From an uncultured Fibrobacter sp. (GTDB lineage: Bacteria; Fibrobacterota; Fibrobacteria; Fibrobacterales; Fibrobacteraceae), in assembly GCA_934700345.1 (NCBI GenBank), contig CAKUXP010000002.1, forward strand, positions 1 to 64,000: a stretch of 64,000 nt of DNA. The letters are read 5' to 3'. Shown here in pieces: positions 51,362-60,212 of this stretch. Position 1 is the stretch's first letter, and every line of letters starts with the position of its first letter. A model generated the notes under the pieces. It was not told the DNA's origin. It searched no databases and saw only the letters and a program-made list of their open reading frames with translations. The position numbers and the translations under genes were made by a program.

Positions 51362-53122
51362 TCACCCGATTCCGTCCAAAATTTCAAAACGTTCGTAGGC
51401 TGCTTCCAGGAGTTTTTCCTTTTCGGAGAGGTTTTTTTGCGTTTCAATGAGTTTTGTCGGATTCGTATAGACTTCTTCCTTCCCTAGCAACTCTTGCAGG
51501 CCGGCGATTTCCTGTTCTAACTTTTCGATAGTTTCGGGAAGCCCTTGGTATTCGCGCTCTTCCTTGTAGCTGCGCTTCTTCTTTTCCCTAGGCCGTTCTT
51601 CGTTGGGTTTCTTTTCGGGACTTGTCGATGATTCCGCTTCCTTGATGCGTAATTTTTTCGCTTCCGCGTAATCGCTAAAGCCTCCGACGTTTTCATGGAT
51701 GTCTCCGACGCCTTCGAATCCCAGGATTTCCGTGGCGACGTTGTCGAGAAAGTCCCGGTCGTGGCTGACCGTGATAACCGTTCCGTTGTATTCGGCGAGC
51801 AGATCGGCAAGCAGGTCGAGCGTTTCCATGTCGAGATCGTTTGTGGGTTCGTCGAGTACCAGCACGTTGGACGGATGAGAAAAAAGACAGGCGAGAAGTA
51901 GGCGGTTCCGCTCTCCGCCGGATAGCGCGCTGATCGGTCCGCGTGCGCGTTCCGCCGTAAAGAGAAAGTCTTGCAGGTAGCTCAATACGTGCTGTTTCTG
52001 TCCGTTCAGAACGACATATTCCTGACCGTCCCCGATATTTTCGACAAGCGTCCTGTCTTCGCGTAGGCGGGTTCGCATCTGGTCAAAGTAGGCTATCTGG
52101 AGGTTCGTACCTAATCGGACGGTTCCGGTTTGCGGGGCGAGTTCTCCTAGGAGAATCTTGAGAAGGGTCGTTTTGCCGCAGCCGTTCGGTCCGACGATTC
52201 CTATGCGGTCTCCGCGGGAAATCTCTGTCGAAAAATTCTGGATAAGGGGTTTTCCTTCGTAGGAATAGGAAATGTTCTCGGCGCGGACGACAATCCTTCC
52301 GGAACGTTCCGCTTCGGTGATTTGCATCTTGACGTTTCCCGTCCGGTTCCTGCGTTCGGCGCGTTCTTTTCGCATCTTGATCAAAGCCCTGACTCGGCCT
52401 TCGTTGCGAGTGCGCCTTGCCTGTATTCCCTTGCGAATCCAGACTTCCTCTTCGGCGAGCCTCTTGTCAAAAAGCTTGTTCGCCTTGGCTTCTTCGGCGA
52501 GTGCTTCGTCGCGATGGCGTACAAATTCATCATAGGGAAAGTTCCAGGAGCGGATGCGTCCTCGGTCGAGTTCTAGAATCCGCGTGGCGAGCCTTCGGGC
52601 AAAGGCTCTGTCGTGGCTGATGAATAGGACTGCACATGAAATTCGTGCCAAAATCCCTTCTAGCCATTGGATGCTCGGAATGTCTAAGTGGTTGGTAGGT
52701 TCGTCAAGCAGAAGCAGGTCGGGTTCTTCGGCGAGAGCCTTTGCAAAGAGGACGCGACGCTTTTGGCCTCCGGAGAGAGAATTGTAAGAAACTTCGGGGT
52801 CAATACCGGTTTTTCCTAGGATGTCCTCGCCTGCGGTATGGCGTTCCGCTGTGTCTCCGATGACTATGCCGCGGACAGTTCCGCCTAGGTTGGCAGGAAT
52901 TTCCTGGATGAGACGCGCTGTGCGCAGCCCGATTTTTCGGATGATTTCGCCCGAGTTCGCTTCCATTTCGCCGGAAAGAATCTTGAGTAGCGTACTTTTT
53001 CCTTCACCGTTTCTGCCCATAAGGCATATGCGCTCGTTTTCCTGGATATCGAAGGATACCTTGTCTAAAAGGGGCGGGTCGCTAAAGCGAAGCGTTAAGT
53101 CTCTAACGGATAACAGTGCCAT
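51362..53122 (-). CDS. uup: ABC-F family ATPase, Uup type
   Basis: 586-residue protein with two ABC ATPase domains and no membrane part. First domain: Walker A GRNGEGKS (about 37-44), signature LSGGQKRR, LLLDEPTNHLD. Second domain: Walker A GPNGCGKT, signature LSGGERNR, LVLDEPTNDLD. The basic linker between them (about 215-270) and a charged C-terminal coiled-coil (from about 500) are characteristic of Uup, which acts on the ribosome and affects transposon precise excision in E. coli. Convergent with the remnant at 51238. Confidence 0.9.
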   Translation of the reverse strand: MALLSVRDLTLRFSDPPLLDKVSFDIQENERICLMGRNGEGKSTLLKILSGEMEANSGEIIRKIGLRTARLIQEIPANLGGTVRGIVIGDTAERHTAGEDILGKTGIDPEVSYNSLSGGQKRRVLFAKALAEEPDLLLLDEPTNHLDIPSIQWLEGILARISCAVLFISHDRAFARRLATRILELDRGRIRSWNFPYDEFVRHRDEALAEEAKANKLFDKRLAEEEVWIRKGIQARRTRNEGRVRALIKMRKERAERRNRTGNVKMQITEAERSGRIVVRAENISYSYEGKPLIQNFSTEISRGDRIGIVGPNGCGKTTLLKILLGELAPQTGTVRLGTNLQIAYFDQMRTRLREDRTLVENIGDGQEYVVLNGQKQHVLSYLQDFLFTAERARGPISALSGGERNRLLLACLFSHPSNVLVLDEPTNDLDMETLDLLADLLAEYNGTVITVSHDRDFLDNVATEILGFEGVGDIHENVGGFSDYAEAKKLRIKEAESSTSPEKKPNEERPREKKKRSYKEEREYQGLPETIEKLEQEIAGLQELLGKEEVYTNPTKLIETQKNLSEKEKLLEAAYERFEILDGIG

Positions 53123-53531
53123 GCGCTAAAGGTAGAAAAAAGACGCTCGTTGTGCCGGCTTGAATTAGTGCAGATTCTCTTTGTTTTTTTGGGGGGACTT
53201 CTTTCAAGTCTCGCTTTTTGCAACAGAAGTTTTTTCTGCTCCTCTTTTATCCATATCGGTTTCGCTTCCGCTTTTACTCAAAAGATTTCGCTTCTGACGG
53301 AAAGTTTTCCCTGGCTGTTTTTGAAAGCGGGAAGGAAAGAGCGTCGTCTTTTTTCGAAAACTTGCTGGAGTTTGAAAATATCGAGAATTCTTGAAAATAC
53401 GAATGATGGAAAAATTGCGGATGACGGCGACCGCTTTTCTCGTTATCGATATGGCCGTTCGTGTTAACGGTTGGATTCGACAGCCCATCTGTAAATTTTA
53501 TAACTTTACGTAAAAGATAAAGGTGAATTTT
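53123..53531. other. Intergenic region between uup and glmM
   Basis: About 400 bases without a convincing gene. A 105-codon frame exists on the plus strand but has no family features and no ribosome site. Near the end TGTAAATTTTAT (53490-53501), with TTGG 17 bases before the TAAATTTT part, resembles the element before the TIGR02147 gene and may be the glmM promoter. No terminator hairpin seen. Confidence 0.5.
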
Positions 53532-54875
53532 ATGTCTGTCTTGATGCGTTCGGTTTCTGGAATCCGTGGAATTGTCGGTGATACGCTCACTCCGCAAGTT
53601 TTGACGAATCATGTGAAAGCCTTTCTGGAGGTAATCGGTGCGCGAAAAATCGTCATCGGGCGCGACAGCCGACCGACGGGCGAAGCGATTGCGTCTTTCG
53701 TTTCCGGGCTTTGCCGCTTGGCGGGAGCCGACGTCGTCGATGTGGGACTTGCGACAACTCCGAGCGTCGAACTCTTTGTGACAAAGCTTCATGCCGATGC
53801 GGGAATCATCGTGACGGCGAGCCACAATCCGCTAGAATGGAACGCTCTCAAGTTTCTCGACCAGAGGGGAATTTTCCTCGGACCGGACGAAGTCAAGGAG
53901 CTTTTCGCTATTGCGGATTCGGGAAGGTTCATCTACCCGGATTATCGTCAGATGGGAACTTGCGAGAAGCTTGAAGACGCGGACGCTTTCCATATCGACG
54001 AGACGCTTGCGATTCCGTTTATGGATGTGAAGAGAATTCGGGAGAAGCGTTTCAAGGTGGCTATCGATGCCGTAAACGGTGCGGGTTCCCATATCGTCCC
54101 GCGACTTCTCGAATCTCTCGGCTGCGACGTGGTGCGTGTCCACTGTGAACCGGACGGTACTTTCCCGCGAGGACCGGAACCGATTCCGTCGAACCTAAAG
54201 GATCTGGAAAAGGCTGTTCGGGAAAACGGGTGCGCTGTAGGATTTGCGCTCGACCCGGATGCGGATCGCTGTGCCCTTGTCGATGGAAACGGTCACGCTG
54301 TCGGCGAAGAATATACGCTTGCGATGGCGACAGAGGCTGTCCTTGCGAAGAAGAAAGGTCCCGTGTGCGTGAACCTTTCCACGTCTCGGATGAGTGCCGA
54401 TATCGCGGAAAAGTTCGGCGTCGGGTTCTCCCGTGCGAAGGTGGGCGAAGTCAACGTAAGCCTGCAGATGATGCGGGAAGGCTGCGTTATCGGAGGCGAA
54501 GGAAACGGTGGCGTGATTTTGCCGGCAGTCCATTACGGTCGTGATTCGCTGGTCGCGGCGGCCATGGTCCTTTCGTGGATGGCGGAAAACGGCGGCGGTC
54601 CGGAAAAATTCAAGGCGGAACATCCACAATATGTAATGCCAAAGAAAAAGTTCCCGCTAGGGGAAAAACCCGTACAGGCTGTCTTTGAGGAGGTTCTGCG
54701 GGAATTTTCTGATTATTCCGCAGACACGCGCGACGGTCTATGGCTAGGAAAAGGCAAGAGCTTTGTCCATGTCCGCGCGTCCAATACGGAGCCGGTCATC
54801 CGTGTCATCTCCGAGGCGCCGACCGAAGCGGAAGCGGAAGAACTCTGTGCGAAGGTTGAAGCGAAAATCCATTAA
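53532..54875 (+). CDS. glmM: Phosphoglucosamine mutase
   Basis: 447-residue phosphohexomutase. The phosphoserine is S97 in TASHNP; the metal loop is DPDADR near residue 240; the sugar loop reads GGEGNGG and the phosphate-binding loop RASNTEPVIRV near the end. Sequence features alone fit phosphoglucosamine, phosphomannose or phosphoglucose mutase; the GEGNGG loop and glmS ten bases downstream favour GlmM, which converts glucosamine-6-phosphate to glucosamine-1-phosphate. ATG 53532 has AAGG nine bases upstream; GTG 53523 is less likely. Confidence 0.88.
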   Translation: MSVLMRSVSGIRGIVGDTLTPQVLTNHVKAFLEVIGARKIVIGRDSRPTGEAIASFVSGLCRLAGADVVDVGLATTPSVELFVTKLHADAGIIVTASHNPLEWNALKFLDQRGIFLGPDEVKELFAIADSGRFIYPDYRQMGTCEKLEDADAFHIDETLAIPFMDVKRIREKRFKVAIDAVNGAGSHIVPRLLESLGCDVVRVHCEPDGTFPRGPEPIPSNLKDLEKAVRENGCAVGFALDPDADRCALVDGNGHAVGEEYTLAMATEAVLAKKKGPVCVNLSTSRMSADIAEKFGVGFSRAKVGEVNVSLQMMREGCVIGGEGNGGVILPAVHYGRDSLVAAAMVLSWMAENGGGPEKFKAEHPQYVMPKKKFPLGEKPVQAVFEEVLREFSDYSADTRDGLWLGKGKSFVHVRASNTEPVIRVISEAPTEAEAEELCAKVEAKIH

Positions 54876-54884
54876 GAGGTCGGT

Positions 54885-56717
54885 ATGTGCGGAATAGTCG
54901 GTTATATCGGAAATCGCGATGCGGTGAATGTCCTTCTCGGCGGGCTGAAACGCCTGGAGTATCGCGGATATGATTCGTCGGGAGTCGCTGTAGCCCATCC
55001 GGACGGAACGCTCGAAATGGAAAAGGCGACAGGAAAAATCGCTTCGTTGGAAAAGAAGCTGAAGTCGCACCCTCTTGCGGCTCATATCGGAATTGCGCAT
55101 ACGCGCTGGGCGACTCATGGTGCGCCGACCGAAAGAAATGCGCATCCCCAGGTGAGCTTTGACGGGAAGATTATGGTGGTGCACAACGGCATCATTGAAA
55201 ATTACGTACAAATTAAGAAAAAGCTGGAAGCGGACGGGATAAAGTTTACTTCCGAAACGGATACAGAAGTCGTTGCGCATCTAATTGCAAAGCTTTACCG
55301 TGGCGATATCAAGTCCGCAATTTTGGAGGCTTTGAACAGGATCGAGGGAACCTTTGGGCTTGCGGTCCTTTGCGCAGAGGAACCGAATGTCTTAATCGGC
55401 GCGCGTCGCGGAAGTCCGCTGGTTTTAGGCCTTGGCGGCGACGGCGAATATTTTCTTGCAAGCGATGTGACCGCCATTGTCGATTATACGCAAAAAGTTG
55501 TCTATCTGAACGATGATGATGTCGTCATCGCAAGCCGTACCGGTTATGAAATCATGACGGTTTCAAGCCATACGGTGAACCGCAATGTCGAAGAGGTGGA
55601 ATTTGATGCCGATGCGGCAAGCAAGGGCGGATTCGAGCATTTTATGCTCAAGGAAATTTTCGAGCAACCCGAAGCGCTTCGCAATACGATGCGCGGACGT
55701 CTCCTTCTCTCCGAAGGTTCTGCAAAGCTTGCGGGACTTGATTCGAACCGCTTGGAACTTCGCAACCTGAACCGTATCATTATCACGGCCTGTGGAACGA
55801 GCTATTATGCGGGAATGGTCGGGGAATATCTGATCGAAGACTTGGCCGGTGTTCCGGTGGAAGTCGAATACGCATCCGAATTCCGCTACCGCAATCCGAT
55901 CATCAAGCCGGGAACGCTCGTGCTAGTCATTTCGCAATCCGGCGAAACCGCCGATACGCTTGCCGCTCTCCGCGAAGCGAAAACAAAAGGCGCGACGGTT
56001 CTCGGCATCTGTAACGCGGTCGGTTCGACGATTGCCCGCGAAAGCGATGGCGGAGTCTATCTGCATGCGGGACCGGAAATCGGTGTGGCGAGTACAAAGG
56101 CGTTTACGGCGCAGGTGACGGTTCTTGCGATGATTGCGCTTCTCCTCGGTCGGGAACGCCGCGTGTCCGCGGAACAGGGAATCGAACTTGCACGCTCCAT
56201 TTCGAATATCCCGGGCGTTGTCGAGGAAACGCTGAAACTTTCCGAAAAAATCCGTGAAATTGCGAGAAAATACGCTCTTGCGAACAATTTTCTCTACCTC
56301 GGGCGGCATTACAACTATCCCGTCGCCATGGAAGGCGCGCTCAAGCTGAAGGAAATCAGCTACATCCATGCGGAAGGCTATCCCGCAGCCGAGATGAAGC
56401 ATGGGCCGATTGCGCTCATCGACGAGAACATGCCGGTGGTCGTTATCGCTCCGAAGGACAGCCTCTTTGACAAGGTCCTTTCGAATGTGCGGGAAATCAA
56501 GGCCCGTGGTGGCCGAATTATCGCCGTAACGACTTCCGACTGCACCGAGCTTTCCGAGTTTGCGGACGACATCATCTTTGTCCCCAAGATAAATCCGATG
56601 CTGATGCCTCTTGTCACCTGCGTTCCGCTCCAGCTGCTTGCCTACCACATCGCGGTTCTTCGCGGAAACGATGTCGATCAGCCGCGGAATCTTGCCAAAA
56701 GCGTGACCGTGGAATAG
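54885..56717 (+). CDS. glmS: Glutamine-fructose-6-phosphate aminotransferase
   Basis: GlmS (610 aa) makes glucosamine-6-phosphate, the entry to UDP-GlcNAc, peptidoglycan and lipopolysaccharide. The N-terminal nucleophile is Cys2 (MCGIVGYIG); HTRWATHG follows in the glutaminase domain; two SIS domains follow, with TACGTSYYAG and SQSGETADTL; the end DQPRNLAKSVTVE is invariant in the family. It acts just before GlmM in the pathway. No glmS ribozyme can fit in the ten-base gap. Confidence 0.97.
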   Translation: MCGIVGYIGNRDAVNVLLGGLKRLEYRGYDSSGVAVAHPDGTLEMEKATGKIASLEKKLKSHPLAAHIGIAHTRWATHGAPTERNAHPQVSFDGKIMVVHNGIIENYVQIKKKLEADGIKFTSETDTEVVAHLIAKLYRGDIKSAILEALNRIEGTFGLAVLCAEEPNVLIGARRGSPLVLGLGGDGEYFLASDVTAIVDYTQKVVYLNDDDVVIASRTGYEIMTVSSHTVNRNVEEVEFDADAASKGGFEHFMLKEIFEQPEALRNTMRGRLLLSEGSAKLAGLDSNRLELRNLNRIIITACGTSYYAGMVGEYLIEDLAGVPVEVEYASEFRYRNPIIKPGTLVLVISQSGETADTLAALREAKTKGATVLGICNAVGSTIARESDGGVYLHAGPEIGVASTKAFTAQVTVLAMIALLLGRERRVSAEQGIELARSISNIPGVVEETLKLSEKIREIARKYALANNFLYLGRHYNYPVAMEGALKLKEISYIHAEGYPAAEMKHGPIALIDENMPVVVIAPKDSLFDKVLSNVREIKARGGRIIAVTTSDCTELSEFADDIIFVPKINPMLMPLVTCVPLQLLAYHIAVLRGNDVDQPRNLAKSVTVE

Positions 56718-56724
56718 TTTTTCG

Positions 56725-57900
56725 ATGCCTGAAATTTCCGAATCCTACGAAGTCCATATCGGAGCATTTGAAGGTCCGATGGATCTCCTGCTGTATCTGG
56801 TGCAGCAGAGCGAGGTCAAGATCACGGACATCTCGATCGCCGAAATTGCGGACCAGTATCTCGCCTGGATCAAGAATCTTTCGCAGATGGATCTTTCTCA
56901 GGCCGGGGATTTTCTTGTCATGGCGAGCCGTCTCATGGCGATGAAGACGCGTGAACTTTTGCCAAAGGACGAGCGTACTCCCGAGGATGAGGAACAGATT
57001 GATTTTTCGCGGGACGAATTCATCCGGCAAATGCTCGAATACCAGCGTTACAAGCAGGTGGCGAAGGAAATGCAGGAAATGGAGAACCGCAATTTCGGGA
57101 CGTGCTACCGGGGACGCCTGGAAAAAACGGAAAGCGAGGAGGATACGCTTGCCGATGCGAATGTCTGGCAGTTGTTTCGGGCATACCAAAAAACACTGAA
57201 AACACGCGGAAACGAAAATGTCCACCATATCGAACTGGACGATGTGACCATCGAGGACCGGCAACAGTTTATTTCGAACACGCTCCGCAGGGATGGACGC
57301 GTCCTGTTCGAAGATCTTCTCGGGCGCGATCCGCTTCCGATCGTTACCGTGGTAACATTCATGGCGCTAATGGAAATGATCAAGACGGACGAGGTCGTTT
57401 TTCGCCAGAGTGAACTTTTCGGAGCTATCTGGATCTACCGCAAAAAGGACAACCAGGAATTTGCCGAGGAAATGGCAAACGAAACGCGCCTCTACGAACC
57501 GGAGCGCGAGTTTAAAACCGGCATTGTCGAAAAGCTCCGAGAACGCGAACTTCTGCAGGGAGAAAATTCGGGTAGCGAAAGGGACGTTCCGCTCGACCAG
57601 GCGCTTCGTACGGTATCCGCCCTGGTTGCGCAGGGAAAGAGCGTCGGTTCGGAAGACATCAACGCGCTGCTTTCCGGGAAGCTTGATTTTAAAACGCTAG
57701 AAGCGGAACTTTCAAGGCCGGACGAAAGACTGGTCGAACCGGAATTGCAAGCAATCGAGGATGCGGCTGAGCTTGTGGAAAATGCGGAAATCGAAGCGAG
57801 CCTTGCCGAAAATGTCGAACCGAACGAAAAATCCGCCGCGGAATCCGCAACGGATGACGAACGTCCGGAAAATCCGGAAGACGATTCCCCGGAACCCTAA
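56725..57900 (+). CDS. scpA: Segregation and condensation protein A with long C-terminal extension
   Basis: 391 residues. ScpA is the kleisin of the bacterial SMC condensin. FEGPMDLLLYLVQQSEVKI near residue 17 and the DFLVMASRLMAMKTRELLP helix identify the N-terminal domain; the winged-helix end falls near VTFMALMEMIKTDEVVFRQ (about 220). The last 140 or so residues are extra: they include a charged, Glu-rich acidic tail ending in EDDSPEP. Typical ScpA has about 250 residues. scpB is not found in the window. The stop overlaps the convergent gene by four bases. Confidence 0.92.
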   Translation: MPEISESYEVHIGAFEGPMDLLLYLVQQSEVKITDISIAEIADQYLAWIKNLSQMDLSQAGDFLVMASRLMAMKTRELLPKDERTPEDEEQIDFSRDEFIRQMLEYQRYKQVAKEMQEMENRNFGTCYRGRLEKTESEEDTLADANVWQLFRAYQKTLKTRGNENVHHIELDDVTIEDRQQFISNTLRRDGRVLFEDLLGRDPLPIVTVVTFMALMEMIKTDEVVFRQSELFGAIWIYRKKDNQEFAEEMANETRLYEPEREFKTGIVEKLRERELLQGENSGSERDVPLDQALRTVSALVAQGKSVGSEDINALLSGKLDFKTLEAELSRPDERLVEPELQAIEDAAELVENAEIEASLAENVEPNEKSAAESATDDERPENPEDDSPEP

Positions 57901-58175
57901 TCCCATTCGAGCCTTGGCGGCTCTTTTAGGTTCGGGTTGTTCTTTGCCGCTTCGAACTTCTTTTCAATTTCGGAGAGCCGGTTCTTTTCCTTTTCCCTCG
58001 CTTCGGCAAATTTTTTGTCCAGGTCCGCAGACCGCGTCTTTTCACTTTGGATAAAATCTTCCAGCGAAAGTTTTTCCTTTTTGAATTCCCTGTGTTCGAG
58101 AACCTTGCCCGAATCCCTGTCGACGATCAAGATGCCGTGGCACATCGGGCATTCGATTTCGAGCGTTTGCGTCAT
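57897..58175 (-). CDS. Small zinc-ribbon-like protein with charged helix
   Basis: 92 residues. IECPMCHGILIVD near the N terminus gives one CxxC pair of a rubredoxin/zinc-ribbon-like knuckle; no second pair is present, so a dimer would be needed to hold zinc. The rest is a charged helix, likely coiled coil (about 30-80). Its ATG overlaps the stop of the YugP-like gene by one base (TGATG), so it is coupled to it. Family not recognised. Confidence 0.7.
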   Translation of the reverse strand: MTQTLEIECPMCHGILIVDRDSGKVLEHREFKKEKLSLEDFIQSEKTRSADLDKKFAEAREKEKNRLSEIEKKFEAAKNNPNLKEPPRLEWD

Positions 58176-58897
58176 CAGTCGTCTCTCCGCCCGCCGAGAA
58201 GCCCTGCGCGGAGTGCCCAGTAGAGAAGCTGCATGATGGAGGAAATCGCTGCGGCGACATAGGTGAGGCCCGCTGCGAAAAGGACGCCCGCTACGACGTC
58301 GCGTTCCCTGCCCGGAGCGAGAATGTTCAGTCTCGCAAGACATTTCTTGGCGCGGGACGATGCGTCAAATTCGACGGGGACCGTCACCAACGTAAAAAGC
58401 GTTGCGATGCCGAAAAGAACCACGCCGACAATCGCGATGTTCTGCCCGACCGTCTTTCCGGCGGACATCAGGATGATTCCCAAAATGACGATCCACGGAC
58501 CGAAATTGGAACCGATGTTTGCTGCCGGAACGATGAACGAGCGGAGCCACATCGGAAAATAATTCTGGGCGTGCTGGATTGCATGTCCGACTTCGTGGGC
58601 GGCGACGCCTGCGGAACTTGCGCTGCGACCGTGATAGACGTCGCGCGAAAGGTTCAACGTCTTGTCTATGGGATTGTAGTAATCCGAGAGGAATCCGCTT
58701 GTTTCGCGGATCCGTACGTCATAGATTCCCGCATCGGCGAGGATCGCGGAAGCGACTTCCGCGCCGGTGAGACCGCTCCGGATCTGGACTTTTTGCCCGG
58801 CCTTGAAACGGGCGCTGACCAAAGCCGAGACTGCCCCGGAAACGAGAAGCGTAACGAGCAGGATGCCCATATAGAGAGGGTCGAACATCATTTTCAA
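58175..58897 (-). CDS. Membrane zinc metallopeptidase, YugP-like
   Basis: 240-residue membrane protein with the zinc motif HEVGH at residues 101-105 in AAHEVGHAIQHA, one membrane helix near the N terminus and three or so hydrophobic segments in the C-terminal half. The motif region YYNPIDKTLNLSRDVYHGRS is typical of the YugP/DUF family of neutral zinc metallopeptidases, whose substrates are not known. AGGAG stands upstream of the ATG. It is followed directly by the zinc-ribbon gene. Confidence 0.88.
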   Translation of the reverse strand: MKMMFDPLYMGILLVTLLVSGAVSALVSARFKAGQKVQIRSGLTGAEVASAILADAGIYDVRIRETSGFLSDYYNPIDKTLNLSRDVYHGRSASSAGVAAHEVGHAIQHAQNYFPMWLRSFIVPAANIGSNFGPWIVILGIILMSAGKTVGQNIAIVGVVLFGIATLFTLVTVPVEFDASSRAKKCLARLNILAPGRERDVVAGVLFAAGLTYVAAAISSIMQLLYWALRAGLLGGRRDD

Positions 58898-58967
58898 ATT
58901 CTCCTATTTTCCTTCACAAATTACACAAAATAAAGGAAAAAAGGAAGGCGAAAATCGGGAAAAACGT

Positions 58968-59267
58968 CTATTTTTCGTCCCAGAACGGTCCCTTGTCAGC
59001 GACCATTCTCTCGGAATCTTTCGTGTTGGAATCCTGTAGAAATGAATCCAGGGATGCGCCTAGGTCGGCGAATGTTTTTTCCAGGGGAACGAGAATCTGC
59101 AACAGGGAGTCGAGTCTCGGCAGCTGTTTGCAAGCCTCTAGGCGGGACAGGTATTGCTTGGAAAGTCCGCTGATCGCCGAAAGCTGTTCCTGGCTCAAAC
59201 GCTTTTCGATGCGCCACTTGATAAGCGTCTTGCTCAGAGCATGTTGGACTTTCCGTGTATGATACAT
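58968..59267 (-). CDS. XRE-family helix-turn-helix regulator
   Basis: 99 residues. The N-terminal half (about 10-65) is a Cro/C1-type HTH: LIKWRIEKRLSQEQLSAISG, then LSKQYLSRLEACKQLP, and a DLLQILVPLEKTF-like end. A short charged tail follows. The start at ATG 59267 has only a weak ribosome site; upstream in-frame codons do not fit the family. It faces away from the FKBP gene, and the 157 bases between them would hold both promoters. Confidence 0.82.
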   Translation of the reverse strand: MYHTRKVQHALSKTLIKWRIEKRLSQEQLSAISGLSKQYLSRLEACKQLPRLDSLLQILVPLEKTFADLGASLDSFLQDSNTKDSERMVADKGPFWDEK

Positions 59268-59424
59268 AAAAATAAACACTATGAAAAGTCCCGTGAATTT
59301 CCTGCAACCGAACGATTGCAAAAGCAAAGGTCTTTTTTTTTGCCGAGAAAGGATATTTTCCTGTTTTTTGGGACAGAAAATTTTTATCTTAGCGGTAAAT
59401 AGAATTTTATCCATAAGGACGGTT

Positions 59425-60162
59425 ATGAAAAAACTGATTGCAATTGGTCTCTGTGCGGCGTTTCTCGCCGGCTGTAATGAAATCGGCGCATCCCGGAAGA
59501 CATCCCTTGTGACGGAAAAGGAAAAGGTCAGCTATGCGCTCGGTTCCATCTTTGGAACGCAGGCTCATGCCCAGCTTGTCGCCCGTGATTCCATTGACTT
59601 GGACCTGGAAGTTTTCAAGCAGGCTTTCGTGGATCATTACGGCAAGGACAGTGCCAAGTACCTGCTTTCGGATTCCGCGGTAAAGGCCGTGCTTAACGAC
59701 TTCTCCGCAAACCTCCAGGCGGAACGCAAAAAGAAGGATAGCATCGCCAGTGCGAAGACTTTGGAAGAGGGCCTTGCGTTCCTCGCAAAGAACAAGACCG
59801 CAGAAGGTGTCGTTGTTACGGAAAGCGGCCTCCAGTACAAGGTGATCACCGAGGGCAAGGGGGAATTCCCGAACGATTCCTCGACGGTTTCTGTCCACTA
59901 TACGGGAAAGCTCCTGGACGGTTCGGAATTCGACAGTTCCGTTAAGCGCGGCCAGCCGGCGGAATTCCCGGTCCGCGCGGTCATTCCCGGCTGGACGGAA
60001 CTCCTGAAGCTGATGAAGACGGGCGGAAAGGTCGTCGCCTGGATTCCGAGCGAACTCGCATACGGCACATATGGCCGCCCTCCGCTGATTCCGGGCAACA
60101 GCGTCCTCGAATTCGAGGTGGAACTGCTGAGCGTCAATGCTCCGGATTCTGTGAAAAAGTAA
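59425..60162 (+). CDS. FKBP-type peptidyl-prolyl isomerase lipoprotein
   Basis: 245-residue lipoprotein with lipobox LAGC (C17). An N-terminal helical dimerisation domain (KVSYALGSIFGTQAHAQ, as in FkpA/Mip) is followed by the FKBP domain (about 125-240): GLQYKVITEGKGEFP, VSVHYTGKLLDGSEFDSS, and IPGWTELLKLMKTGGKV. It helps fold periplasmic or outer-membrane proteins. The ATG has AAGGAC seven bases upstream. A terminator follows. Confidence 0.93.
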   Translation: MKKLIAIGLCAAFLAGCNEIGASRKTSLVTEKEKVSYALGSIFGTQAHAQLVARDSIDLDLEVFKQAFVDHYGKDSAKYLLSDSAVKAVLNDFSANLQAERKKKDSIASAKTLEEGLAFLAKNKTAEGVVVTESGLQYKVITEGKGEFPNDSSTVSVHYTGKLLDGSEFDSSVKRGQPAEFPVRAVIPGWTELLKLMKTGGKVVAWIPSELAYGTYGRPPLIPGNSVLEFEVELLSVNAPDSVKK

Positions 60163-60177
60163 TTTACGCTTTTTTGG

Positions 60178-60201
60178 AAGGCCCGCTTTCGGCGGGCTTT
60201 T
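60178..60201 (+). terminator. Intrinsic terminator after the FKBP lipoprotein gene
   Basis: GCCCGC (60181-60186) pairs with GCGGGC (60192-60197), extended by A-T pairs and followed by TTTT. It separates the FKBP and M23 genes. Confidence 0.8.
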
Positions 60202-60212
60202 GTCGTTAGATA

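Noticed and set aside
53150..53467. A 105-codon plus-strand frame between uup and glmM
   Set aside because: No ribosome site, no ATG start, and no convincing protein features; kept as intergenic.
54876..54884. A glmS ribozyme
   Set aside because: Only nine bases separate glmM and glmS, far too few for the ribozyme.
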